Shown here: positions 7,863 through 15,162 of the stretch, one piece after another
Position numbering within the stretch: the stretch's first letter is position 1
How the letters are laid out: every line of letters begins with the position of its first letter
Assembly (NCBI GenBank): GCA_030598885.1
Contig: JAUVOZ010000024.1
Span: forward strand, 1-17,099
Reading direction: 5' to 3'
Length of the DNA: 17,099 nucleotides
Source: Anaerolineae bacterium
GTDB lineage: Bacteria > Chloroflexota > Anaerolineae > Anaerolineales > E44-bin32
The notes under the pieces: generated by a model
Seen by the model: only the letters and a program-made list of their open reading frames with translations
The model's database searches: none
Told to the model about the DNA's origin: nothing
Program-made: the position numbers and the translations under genes

Positions 7863-8741
7863 TTACCCTTCCCCCTTTCCCACTCCTTCTCCGACTGAAA
7901 ATCTCGCAAGCAGTGGGCCAGGGAGTTCGCCGCTATCTACATCCAGCGCAACCGCCATTAGCTGAGTGAAATACATAACCGGCATCTCTTCATAAGTAGG
8001 GATCTTCTCCTTCAACTCGGATTGGGTTTCTCTTAGGTTGTACTGGCATAGTGGACAACTGGTGACCACCACATCGGCTCCAGCCCGGCGAGCCGAACTC
8101 AGGATTCGGTGGGTTCGTTCCACAATTAGCTCGCGATGATCCACTACCTGGTAAGACCCACAACACTCCGCCTGGAACGCGTACTCCACCGGGGTTGCCC
8201 AGAGAGCATCAATGAGATCCCGCATAATTGTTGGATTGTCCGGATCGTCGATTCCTACTTGCCTGGGACGGAGAAGCATGCACCCGTAGTAGGGGGCGAC
8301 TGAAAGCCCCTCCAGGGGATAGATCATCGCTTCCTCTACCTTCTCCCATCCAATTCTATCGCGAATGATTTCTAGAAGGTGTCGCACCTCGACTTTACCT
8401 TCGTAGGCTACCTCCTCATCCATAAAGGCGTTGATCTTCTCCAACCTCTCTTCTGCATGATTCACAAATAGACTCGATCTCTTCAACGTGTTATAACACA
8501 TCGCGCATGAGGTTACGATTTCATCAGAGCCGGCTTCTTGAACCCGAATAAAGTTCCGGATCGAAGCCAGTTGGTGCATTAAGTCATCCTCCGTGAGTGA
8601 AAAAACGGTCCCGCAGCAGTTCCAACGCTCAATTTCAACCAGAGGCAATTCCAAGACTTTCATCACCGCCATGGCGGAAATCTCAAATTCTTTGGCCTCA
8701 TCCTTCAAGCTACATCCAGGAAAATAAGTAAGTCGGTCCAT
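7863..8741 (-). CDS. hdrB: heterodisulfide reductase subunit B-like, two CCG domains
   Basis: Contains both cysteine-rich CCG domains in full: C10, C42-C43, C79, C82 and C154, C193-C194, C229, C232. In methanogen HdrB these bind two non-cubane [4Fe-4S] clusters that reduce the CoM-S-S-CoB heterodisulfide. A bacterium normally lacks those coenzymes, so here it probably reduces another disulfide or relays electrons to the following FrdAB. Length 292 is normal. It starts at ATG 8741, five bases after hdrC, and its stop is one base from the frdB ATG, so the two are translated together. The C-terminus ends in a Gly-rich tail that contains the frdB ribosome site. Confidence 0.92.
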   Translation of the reverse strand: MDRLTYFPGCSLKDEAKEFEISAMAVMKVLELPLVEIERWNCCGTVFSLTEDDLMHQLASIRNFIRVQEAGSDEIVTSCAMCYNTLKRSSLFVNHAEERLEKINAFMDEEVAYEGKVEVRHLLEIIRDRIGWEKVEEAMIYPLEGLSVAPYYGCMLLRPRQVGIDDPDNPTIMRDLIDALWATPVEYAFQAECCGSYQVVDHRELIVERTHRILSSARRAGADVVVTSCPLCQYNLRETQSELKEKIPTYEEMPVMYFTQLMAVALDVDSGELPGPLLARFSVGEGVGKGEG

Positions 8742-8746
8742 ATAAT

Positions 8747-9145
8747 TCAGCCAGTCTTCTTACGGAAATTCGCTACCAGGGCAATCTGAGGCAGCTTACT
8801 GATCTGTTCCGGCGTCATGTCATCAATCGACACATGATCCAATTGCTGGCGTAAGTATATTTGACGCATCGCTTCCATCAGTTTAGCCAGGTCGACTCCC
8901 TTGGGGCACCGTACCTGGCAACTGAAACAACTTGCGCAGATCCACATGGCACTGCAATCCATCGTGTTCCAATCCCTGAGCTGCAGCCCGCGGATCACTT
9001 GGTTGGGGAGCATGTCCATCTCGTCAGTAAATGGGCAGCCTGCCGAGCACATTCCGCACTGATAACAGGCAAAGATGTTTTGCCCGGAGAGCTCCTCCAC
9101 TTTCTCCCACAGACCCTCGATGATCTCAAGTTCCTTTCTAGCCAA
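8747..9145 (-). CDS. hdrC: heterodisulfide reductase subunit C-like iron-sulfur protein
   Basis: A small 2x[4Fe-4S] protein that links HdrA to HdrB. Starting at TTG 9145, the clusters are CYQCGMCSAGCP (C27, C30, C33, C37) and CASCFSCQVRCP (C70, C73, C76, C80), with the HdrC-type helical segment between. TTG 9145 is chosen because GGGAGGGG lies about 6 nt upstream; the longer frame from GTG 9181 would place that perfect ribosome site inside the gene. The length is then 132 residues. There are no membrane helices, so this is the soluble HdrC, not DsrM/HdrE-linked. It is the first gene after the only sizeable gap in the operon. Confidence 0.92.
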   Translation of the reverse strand: MARKELEIIEGLWEKVEELSGQNIFACYQCGMCSAGCPFTDEMDMLPNQVIRGLQLRDWNTMDCSAMWICASCFSCQVRCPKGVDLAKLMEAMRQIYLRQQLDHVSIDDMTPEQISKLPQIALVANFRKKTG

Positions 9146-9295
9146 CGGTGATCCCCTCCCTAATCTGACGCTGGAACTCACCGGCTATTGCTCCACCGCT
9201 GCCACATGCGGGTTTAGAGGCTCGCTCAAAATACAAACCAGCAAGCATGTGCAGCCATGCAGCCAGCAGATTCACCCAGTGGCAAATAAGCCTAT
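9146..9295 (-). other. 150-nt gap inside the operon, between mvhA and hdrC
   Basis: This is the only real spacing in the twelve-gene operon. It contains small inverted repeats (GCATG/CATGC around TGCAGC near 9244-9259, and CCGC/GCGG near 9197-9212) and ends in the strong hdrC ribosome site. I see no convincing -35/-10 pair, terminator or reading frame. It could be an mRNA processing or stability segment dividing the hydrogenase part from the Hdr/Frd/Kor part. Confidence 0.4.
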
Positions 9296-10762
9296 TCATC
9301 GTTCAATCCTCATAATCTCGCGGCCGGTGGGGTCATGAACGACTACAAGTAACGGCATCTGTCCTGGTAAAGCGTGAGTGGCGCAAGCTAAACATGGATC
9401 GTAATTACGGAAACTCATCTCGATCAGGTTCAGGATCCCCTGATCGACCTGGCTGTTGTGAACGACGGCGCGAGCCATCTCCTTTATTGAAAGCGAGATG
9501 CCCGCAATATTATGCGTCGTGGCGACGATCAGGTTGGCTGATTGGACGAGTCCCCTCTCATCGAGCAAGTAATGATGAATAAGCGTCCCCCGAGCAGCCT
9601 CGATGATTCCCACCCCTTCTCCTGGGTCGCCGAGCTCCGACCGCAGGTCTCCTTTCATAAGCTCCGGATCAACCACTAACCGAGCTACCTTTTCAGCCGC
9701 TGCCAGCATTTCTATCACCCGCGCCCAGTGATAAGCGAAAGTAGCATGCACCACTCCCCCACCGAAATAGTCCAGGTAAGCTTCATACTCCGGTTGAGCG
9801 AGAGGTGTCCCCATCTGTTTGCAGACATTCAATCTGGCAAGCGGACCGACTCGGTAGATCCCGCTATCCTTACCGGCATGGAACCCCTGCCAGCCGACGC
9901 TTTTGAGATAGGGGATCTTCACATAGGTCCACGGCTCTGTCCGCTCGGCGATCAAATCGAGAACTTCCTTACCTTCGGCAAGAGCGAACTCCTCCCCATC
10001 TGGCGCCACGACCCGCACCTTGCCATCATAGAAATTGACCGCTCCATCCTCGTCCACTAGACCCATGTAATAGGTGGGAAGCCTCTGCGCTTCATCCTGA
10101 CTGAATTGCTGGTAGGTCTTGTTTCCGAGGAACATTTTCTTGAAAACAGAAAGTGTCGCTTGACCGAATTCCACGCAAGAGCGAGCCATCTGCTCGATCT
10201 CTGAACGCTCCTCCTCATTTATCGCTTTCGACTGTCCACCGGGGAGCCCAGTCACTGGGTGAATCGAACGCCCTCCGATCGCTTCGATGATCCGCTGACC
10301 ATAGGAACGGTGCTTGATCACTTCCTTACCTAGTTCCAGCCCAACCTTGCCAATCACTCCGAGGATATTTCGCTCCTGTGGAGGGGCGTACGGTCCAACT
10401 AGATAATCTGGTCCGCCCAAGTAGTAGAAGTGAAGCAGGTGGTCGGAGAAGATGTAGGCGTTATACAGTAATTCGCGGAGTTTAACCGCCCGCGGCGGCG
10501 GGGGAGCGGAAAAGCAATCGTCAAGTGCCTTAGCCGAGGCGAAATGGTGCGCCTCCGGACAGACCCCGCAGATCCGCTCCGTGATCTGCGGCATGTCTTC
10601 ACCCTTCCGTCCCTGGCAGAATCGCTCGAAACCACGCAGCTCCGGAATTTGCAGGAAGGCGTCGGCCAGCTCGCCTTCCTCGTCCAGAAAGAGCTCAATC
10701 CTTCCATGCCCCTCTAGCCGGGTTATTGGATCGATGGAAATACGTTTAACCTCTTTGCTCAC
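9296..10762 (-). CDS. mvhA: [NiFe] hydrogenase large subunit, F420-non-reducing (MvhA, group 3c type)
   Basis: Carries the Ni-Fe active site that splits or makes H2. Its four nickel ligands are in RICGVC (C65, C68) and DPCLACATH (C457, C460). A tail of 25 residues follows H463; in this family a dedicated endopeptidase normally removes such a tail during maturation. The start is GTG 10762, six bases after a perfect AAAGGAG, giving 488 residues. The longer frame to 10888 lies within mvhG and adds a low-complexity, unlike segment. It overlaps the mvhG stop by 17 bases. No hyp or protease genes are in the window, so maturation must be encoded elsewhere. Placement next to mvhG, mvhD and hdrA identifies the Hdr-linked Mvh type. 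Confidence 0.94.
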   Translation of the reverse strand: MSKEVKRISIDPITRLEGHGRIELFLDEEGELADAFLQIPELRGFERFCQGRKGEDMPQITERICGVCPEAHHFASAKALDDCFSAPPPPRAVKLRELLYNAYIFSDHLLHFYYLGGPDYLVGPYAPPQERNILGVIGKVGLELGKEVIKHRSYGQRIIEAIGGRSIHPVTGLPGGQSKAINEEERSEIEQMARSCVEFGQATLSVFKKMFLGNKTYQQFSQDEAQRLPTYYMGLVDEDGAVNFYDGKVRVVAPDGEEFALAEGKEVLDLIAERTEPWTYVKIPYLKSVGWQGFHAGKDSGIYRVGPLARLNVCKQMGTPLAQPEYEAYLDYFGGGVVHATFAYHWARVIEMLAAAEKVARLVVDPELMKGDLRSELGDPGEGVGIIEAARGTLIHHYLLDERGLVQSANLIVATTHNIAGISLSIKEMARAVVHNSQVDQGILNLIEMSFRNYDPCLACATHALPGQMPLLVVVHDPTGREIMRIER

Positions 10763-11711
10763 GCTGAGCTCCTTTAAAGATCGATGCTGCAAGGCTGAAA
10801 CGGTAAAACGTACCAATGACGTCATCGATCTCGGCGAGGATAGCCTCCTCCGCTTCCAGCTCTTCCTCTCCTTCCAGACCGGTTCCAATGAGCGAAGCGA
10901 TGGCGTTCAGCATCGTCGCTCCTTGATCGGTGATATTTGCCGTAGGACCGGCACAACCGGTACAAGGCATATTCGCCAGTGGGCAGACAGCGCCACAGCC
11001 GCCTCGCGTTGCCGGACCCATGCATATTATCCCCTGGTCAAGAAGGCAACTATCTTGTTTGGGTTCGATCTCATGCGGACGGACAATCCGCGTGATCCTC
11101 TCCTCTTTCCGCTCTCGGGGGCACTCGTCGCACAGGTTCTTCTCCGCAGCAAAGACCGCTCCTATTTCGGGGAGTTTCCCCTCAAGCAGAGCTTCGAAGA
11201 ACTTGCTCACCATTTCCTTCGGTGGAGGGCAGCCGGGGATTACATAGTCGACATCGACCACATCCACCAGAGGTAGCACCCGTTCGAGGAAGGCGGGGAG
11301 GTGAAGCGGATAGCCGTCTTGATTGGACTCCTCTTGTGGCCAAAGGGATTTTTCTCCAAAGAGGGTGGTGAAGATCTCCTTCCGGCTTGACAGGTTGGCC
11401 AATCCGATCACCCCACCCATTTGAGCGCATGACCCATAAGCGACGAGGTGTTTAGCTTTATCTCGTAGGAGTCTAGCAAGATCGTGATTCTCCTGGGTGC
11501 GGATCGCTCCGTTGAATAAGACGACATCGATCGATCCGTCCTGGTAAGCACGCAGATCGGAATATTTGGTATCGGTTGCGCAAGGCCAGAACACAAAATC
11601 GGCTTTCGCCGCTACGTCAAGGATCTGCTCATCGATCTCGAGGAGCGAGACATCGCACCCGCCGCAGGACGCGGCCCAATAGATACCGACCTTAATTTTT
11701 CCCATCTTCAC
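10746..11711 (-). CDS. mvhG: [NiFe] hydrogenase small subunit (MvhG)
   Basis: Electron-transfer subunit of the hydrogenase. The proximal-cluster start SCGGCD appears at residues 15-20 with GSCAQMGG and PGCPPP further on, and the C-terminal Cys-rich block (CDECPRE, then CLLDQGIICMGPATRGGCG, AVCPLANMPCTGC) holds the other clusters, as in MvhG. There is no Tat leader, so the enzyme is cytoplasmic. Either GTG 11711 or ATG 11705 can start it; both overlap the mvhD end. The length of about 320 residues is usual. It passes electrons from MvhA to MvhD. Its 3' end contains the mvhA ribosome site, and the two genes overlap by 17 bases. Confidence 0.94.
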   Translation of the reverse strand: MKMGKIKVGIYWAASCGGCDVSLLEIDEQILDVAAKADFVFWPCATDTKYSDLRAYQDGSIDVVLFNGAIRTQENHDLARLLRDKAKHLVAYGSCAQMGGVIGLANLSSRKEIFTTLFGEKSLWPQEESNQDGYPLHLPAFLERVLPLVDVVDVDYVIPGCPPPKEMVSKFFEALLEGKLPEIGAVFAAEKNLCDECPRERKEERITRIVRPHEIEPKQDSCLLDQGIICMGPATRGGCGAVCPLANMPCTGCAGPTANITDQGATMLNAIASLIGTGLEGEEELEAEEAILAEIDDVIGTFYRFSLAASIFKGAQREQRG

Positions 11712-12129
11712 TCATTGGGCTTGGCCCGAATCCCTTGATTAACCTGGTGAATTCAGTCACCGTGCGTTGGAACTTCACCCCCTCACTGGCGCTGATCCAT
11801 TCCAGGTGCAGACGTTGAGGTTTGATCCCTACTTCGGCAAGCGCTCGTTTCAGCAGGATGACCCGGCGGCGGGTTTTGTAGTTTCCGTTCACATAGTGAC
11901 AATCACCGGGGTGGCAGCCACCGATAAGCACACCATCCGCTCCCCTTTCAAACGCCGCCATCACCATCCCCGCGTCGACCCTGCCCGAGCAGTTGACTCG
12001 CATTGGGATGATGTTGTCTGGATAGGTCATCCGGCTCACACCGGCCAAATCGGCGCCGGCATATGAGCACCAGCGGCAAAGAAAGGCGACGATCTTAGGC
12101 TCAAACCCGTTATCGTTCGGCTTAGCCAT
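11692..12129 (-). CDS. mvhD: MvhD, iron-sulfur link between hydrogenase and HdrA
   Basis: A 145-residue MvhD/FrhD-family protein that joins the Mvh hydrogenase to HdrA and carries a [2Fe-2S] cluster in the known complex. Conserved Cys sites are FLCRWCSYAGADLAG near residue 18, NCSGRVD near 46, and GGCHPGDCHYVNGN near 71, all typical. It starts at ATG 12129, eight bases inside the hdrA end, and runs into mvhG by 14-20 bases. In some organisms mvhD is fused to hdrA; here it is separate but overlapping. No unusual residues. Confidence 0.93.
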   Translation of the reverse strand: MAKPNDNGFEPKIVAFLCRWCSYAGADLAGVSRMTYPDNIIPMRVNCSGRVDAGMVMAAFERGADGVLIGGCHPGDCHYVNGNYKTRRRVILLKRALAEVGIKPQRLHLEWISASEGVKFQRTVTEFTRLIKGFGPSPMSEDGKN

Positions 12130-14074
12130 CTTGAAGCGCTACCCCAATCATCTCGATGAACTGCCAATCAGTCATATTCTTCAATTGCGCTGCTCCGGTC
12201 GGGCAAGCAGAAACGCATGATCCGCATCCTTCACATAGAACCTCGTTCACCTCCGCCACACCTGCTCCGTTCACCGCCAAGGCGTTGTACGGACACATGT
12301 CGACGCAAATCCCACATCCGCCGCAGACCAGCTCATCGATATCCACAACCTCAGGGGAGTGGACCAGTTTATCCTTGGTGAGCAGGGCGACTGCCTTGAC
12401 CGCGGCTGCGCTACCCTGGGAGACTACCTCCGGTATGTCCTTAGGACCTTGGGCCGCGCCGGCGAGGAAGATCCCGGCGGTGAGGCTCTCCACTGGTCTT
12501 AATTTCGGGTGTGCCTCCTTGAAGAATCCCTCTGCGCCACAACTGATCTTGAGGACCTTGGAGAGGGCAAGGTTCGATGGATGTGGGTTCATAGAGATTG
12601 CCAGGACAACCAGATCAGCCTCCAACTCAACCCGCCGACTAGAAAGAGTATCCACACCCCATACAACAACTCGATCGTCCTGGCGATAAACCTTGGAAAC
12701 TTTACCCCGCAGGTACAGGATCCTCTCTTCCTCTATCGCATGCTGGGTGAACTCTTCGTATCCTTTCCCTCCAGCTCGGACATCAATATAGAAAACAACC
12801 GCCTCCCCATCAGGTACGGCATGGCGGTAGAGCAGGGCATGTTTGGCAGTGTACATGCAGCAGATCTTCGAGCAGTAGGCGTTATGCTGCTCAGGATCGC
12901 GAGAACCGGCGCACTGAATAAAGACCACTTTCTTGGGAATCTTCCCGTCCGAAGGACGACGAACCTCTCCGTTGGTCGGGCCTGAGGCGGAGAGAAGCCG
13001 TTCGAACTGTAGGCCGTCGATCACGTCAGGAATTTGCCCTCCCCCATATTCACCAAGTGAGGATATTGGGTAAAGACTATATCCGGTGGCAACTATAATC
13101 GCTCCTACACTCTCTTCGATATACTCAGGACGCATGTCGTAGTCGATCGCATTCGGCTCACAAACTTTAGCGCACTCATTGCATCGCAATGGATGCAATC
13201 CCAAACAGGCCTCCTCGTCCAGGGTGTAAGATGAGGGAATCGCCTGTTCGAAGGGTATGTAGATAGCCTTGCGATCGATGAGGCCGCGTTCAAACTCGCT
13301 CCCCACACTCTTTGGGCAGACTTTCTCGCAATCCCCACACAGGTTGCACTTGTCTGGATCTACATAAGTCGGGTTCTTGCGGATCTTGACTTCGTAATTA
13401 CCGATATACCCGGAAACCTCCACCACTTCGCTGTAAGTAAGCAAGCGGATGTTTGGATGGCGCGAGACCTCGACCATCTTCGGGGTGAGGATGCACTGGG
13501 AACAGTCGAGGGTGGGGAAGGTTTCAGAGAGTTGTGCCATATGACCACCGATCGATGGTTCCTTCTCGACCAGGATCACTTCGAAACCGCTCTCGGCGAC
13601 GTCCAGTGCGGCTTGGATCCCGGCAATCCCACCGCCGATCACCAGGCACTTGTCGGCGTGGTCAATGCGCAATGGTTCCAGGGGTTGATTCCCCCGAACC
13701 TTCTCCACCAAGGTTTTGACTATCCGGATCGCTTTTTGGGTTGCCCTATCCCGATCCTTATGTACCCAACTGCAATGCTCACGGATGTTGGCGATCTCGC
13801 ACAGATATGGGTTCAAACCCGCTTCTTCTGCCACGCGGCGAAAGGTCGGTTCATGCATCGTCGGTGAGCAGGCGGCGACGATTACCCCATCCAGCTTGTG
13901 CTCTACAATCGCATCCTTGATCAACCGTTGTCCGGGATCAGCGCATAAGTAATTATAGTCGGTGGTATACACGACCCCGGAGTGCTCACTGAGCGTCGCG
14001 GCCACAGCTTGGGTGTCAACCGTTCGCTCGATGTTCATCCCACAATGACAGACGAAGACTCCAATGCGACTCAT
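12122..14074 (-). CDS. hdrA: HdrA, FAD-containing electron-bifurcating subunit
   Basis: The flavoprotein core of heterodisulfide reductase that in known complexes splits electron pairs between ferredoxin and HdrBC. Its 650 residues match full-length methanogen-type HdrA. Seen in order: N-terminal domain with C9 and C11; FAD motif VIGGGIAG (145-152); the HdrA signature LDCSQCILTPKM (189-200); a [4Fe-4S] motif C243, C246, C249, C253; C290 with C298, C301, C305; CAGSRD then YCSKICCMYTAKHA (388-412); and a C-terminal ferredoxin insert with C584, C587, C590, C594 and C614, C617, C620, C624. Its ATG overlaps the korC stop (ATGA). Everything expected for bifurcation is present, though bifurcation itself is inferred from the family. 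Confidence 0.95.
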   Translation of the reverse strand: MSRIGVFVCHCGMNIERTVDTQAVAATLSEHSGVVYTTDYNYLCADPGQRLIKDAIVEHKLDGVIVAACSPTMHEPTFRRVAEEAGLNPYLCEIANIREHCSWVHKDRDRATQKAIRIVKTLVEKVRGNQPLEPLRIDHADKCLVIGGGIAGIQAALDVAESGFEVILVEKEPSIGGHMAQLSETFPTLDCSQCILTPKMVEVSRHPNIRLLTYSEVVEVSGYIGNYEVKIRKNPTYVDPDKCNLCGDCEKVCPKSVGSEFERGLIDRKAIYIPFEQAIPSSYTLDEEACLGLHPLRCNECAKVCEPNAIDYDMRPEYIEESVGAIIVATGYSLYPISSLGEYGGGQIPDVIDGLQFERLLSASGPTNGEVRRPSDGKIPKKVVFIQCAGSRDPEQHNAYCSKICCMYTAKHALLYRHAVPDGEAVVFYIDVRAGGKGYEEFTQHAIEEERILYLRGKVSKVYRQDDRVVVWGVDTLSSRRVELEADLVVLAISMNPHPSNLALSKVLKISCGAEGFFKEAHPKLRPVESLTAGIFLAGAAQGPKDIPEVVSQGSAAAVKAVALLTKDKLVHSPEVVDIDELVCGGCGICVDMCPYNALAVNGAGVAEVNEVLCEGCGSCVSACPTGAAQLKNMTDWQFIEMIGVALQDG

Positions 14075-14613
14075 TGACCTACACCCATTCCGTATTCATA
14101 ACCGGCTTTGAAGGCTCGTTCGTTCATTTCGATGAACTGGGTTGGTACTGAGGCCCGAACCGACTCAAGCATGGCGTCTTTCCCTACGATGTCAGTCAAT
14201 GCCGAGACCACTCCCAACACGACCACATTGGCAATGATTTTATTCCCCAAACCTTCTGCGATCATTGTGGCTGGGACCTCAACTAGGCGGATATTGGGAG
14301 GGATTTCGGTGGGTTCTACTAGGTCTTGGTCAATGATCATCGTCCCCCCCTCAGCGATGTCCTTTCCAAACGTGTTGAATGCCTCCTGGGACATAATGAC
14401 CAGAAGATCAGGAGAGACAACTTCTGGATAGGCGATCTGATCCTCTGCGATAATGACATTAGCATTACAGGCGCCGCCTCTTGCTTCTGGTCCGTAAGAT
14501 TGTGTGAGGACAGCGTGTTTTCCATCGTATAGAGCTGCTGCTCGACCGGATATTATCCCCGCTGAGATGATCCCTTGCCCACCAAATCCGGCAAATCGCA
14601 TTTCAGATCTCAT
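14071..14613 (-). CDS. korC: 2-oxoglutarate:ferredoxin oxidoreductase, gamma subunit
   Basis: The gamma subunit completes the four-subunit oxidoreductase. The GFGGQGI motif lies near residues 9-15 and SYGPEARGG near 40, both typical of the POR/KOR gamma fold; the length near 180 is normal. ATG 14613 is favoured, with AAGGGG 8 nt upstream; a TTG three bases earlier and an ATG five codons later are alternatives. It is the first gene of the operon, while its partners korD, korA and korB are the last three, about 8.6 kb away, with nine-tenths of the operon between. The four-base overlap with hdrA ties it to the Hdr genes. No other korC copy is visible in the window. Confidence 0.93.
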   Translation of the reverse strand: MRSEMRFAGFGGQGIISAGIISGRAAALYDGKHAVLTQSYGPEARGGACNANVIIAEDQIAYPEVVSPDLLVIMSQEAFNTFGKDIAEGGTMIIDQDLVEPTEIPPNIRLVEVPATMIAEGLGNKIIANVVVLGVVSALTDIVGKDAMLESVRASVPTQFIEMNERAFKAGYEYGMGVGQ

Positions 14614-14654
14614 CAATTCAACCCCTTAAATATAAAATACTCCAGGTAGACAAC

Positions 14655-14683
14655 ACTTTAGCAAACACTTGGACTCCTTGCAA
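14655..14683 (-). promoter_or_regulatory. candidate promoter of the twelve-gene operon
   Basis: Reading leftward: TTGCAA (14683-14678), a 17-nt spacer, TAAAGT (14660-14655); each box matches the sigma70 consensus at four of six positions. Transcription would begin near 14648, giving a leader of about 35 nt with the korC ribosome site. Moderate match only. Confidence 0.4.
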
Positions 14684-14692
14684 CTTTTAGAC

Positions 14693-14713
14693 AGCCAAAT
14701 ACGCCTCTTGGCT
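14693..14713. promoter_or_regulatory. candidate operator, inverted repeat upstream of the operon promoter
   Basis: AGCCAA (14693-14698) and TTGGCT (14708-14713) form a perfect 6-bp inverted repeat with a 9-nt spacer. It ends 9 bp upstream of the proposed -35 box, the position expected for an activator dimer. The regulator is unknown and no regulator gene lies in the window. Confidence 0.35.
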
Positions 14714-14918
14714 AACCCCTGTTTATTCACATTTGATCTGAAATGACTGCTAAACCTGAAATGAATAATCGCCTATTACATGTGCAGATTAGGAGCAATC
14801 TCGGATACAAACAAGTACTAACTGTCAGTGAAATTTAGGCTTATCGTCAGAGGTTCGAGTATTTTGGATATAAATAGTATTATTTCTACCAATTATTTTG
14901 CTGGTTTCCCAGAGTCAA

Positions 14919-14947
14919 TTGCTTTGCCTGTGTGAGGCGGGTATAAT
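14919..14947 (+). promoter_or_regulatory. promoter of sucCD
   Basis: TTGCTT (14919-14924), a 17-nt spacer, and a perfect TATAAT (14942-14947). The -10 lies within a short inverted repeat, GGCG (14936-14939) and CGCC (14948-14951), which could be a repressor site. Transcription would start near 14954, leaving a leader of about 210 nt before the sucC ATG. Confidence 0.6.
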
Positions 14948-15162
14948 CGCCCATGCCATTCAGTTAGGATCTCAGGCTGGCAATTGATTATTTGATCCAA
15001 CGAAATGCATCCCCTAACAGTCGTAGCGATGACGCTGCGCATCGAAAGTGAATAGATGCCTACCCTCTTGGTGCCTGGACCCGAGAATCCTTATGTTAAC
15101 CGAGGAACTTGATCCATATAATTAAATTTCCGTACATGTGATGACCCAAAGAGAGGGTTTAC

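Larger units (their letters stand above)
14614..15162. other. divergent control region between the kor-hdr-mvh-frd operon and sucCD
   Basis: About 549 bp without a convincing gene. It holds a leftward promoter candidate near korC (14655-14683), an inverted repeat just upstream of that (14693-14713), and a rightward sucC promoter (14919-14947) with a leader of some 210 nt. The leader contains only short inverted repeats (for example CGATG/CATCG near 15030-15047) and no known riboswitch that I recognise. A 31-codon frame at 14743-14838 is not persuasive. Confidence 0.6.

Noticed and set aside
7862..7909. N-terminal extension of FrdB into hdrB
   Set aside because: ATG 7861 has a GAAGGG site and follows the hdrB stop directly; the extension adds a charged non-conserved stretch.
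10763..10888. N-terminal extension of the hydrogenase large subunit
   Set aside because: This segment lies within mvhG and is unlike the family; the GTG at 10762 with AAAGGAG explains the start.
12156..12985. Long rightward frames opposite hdrA
   Set aside because: Antisense shadows of a strongly conserved protein; no start signals or domains.
3209..14613. Origin from a methanogenic archaeon
   Set aside because: Hdr/Mvh/Kor genes resemble methanogen sets, but sigma70-like promoters, an intrinsic terminator, bacterial-type pyk and the sucCD arrangement point to a bacterium. Not excluded by any single residue.
14743..14838. 31-codon frame in the divergent region
   Set aside because: No recognisable pattern, weak start context, and it overlaps likely control sequence.
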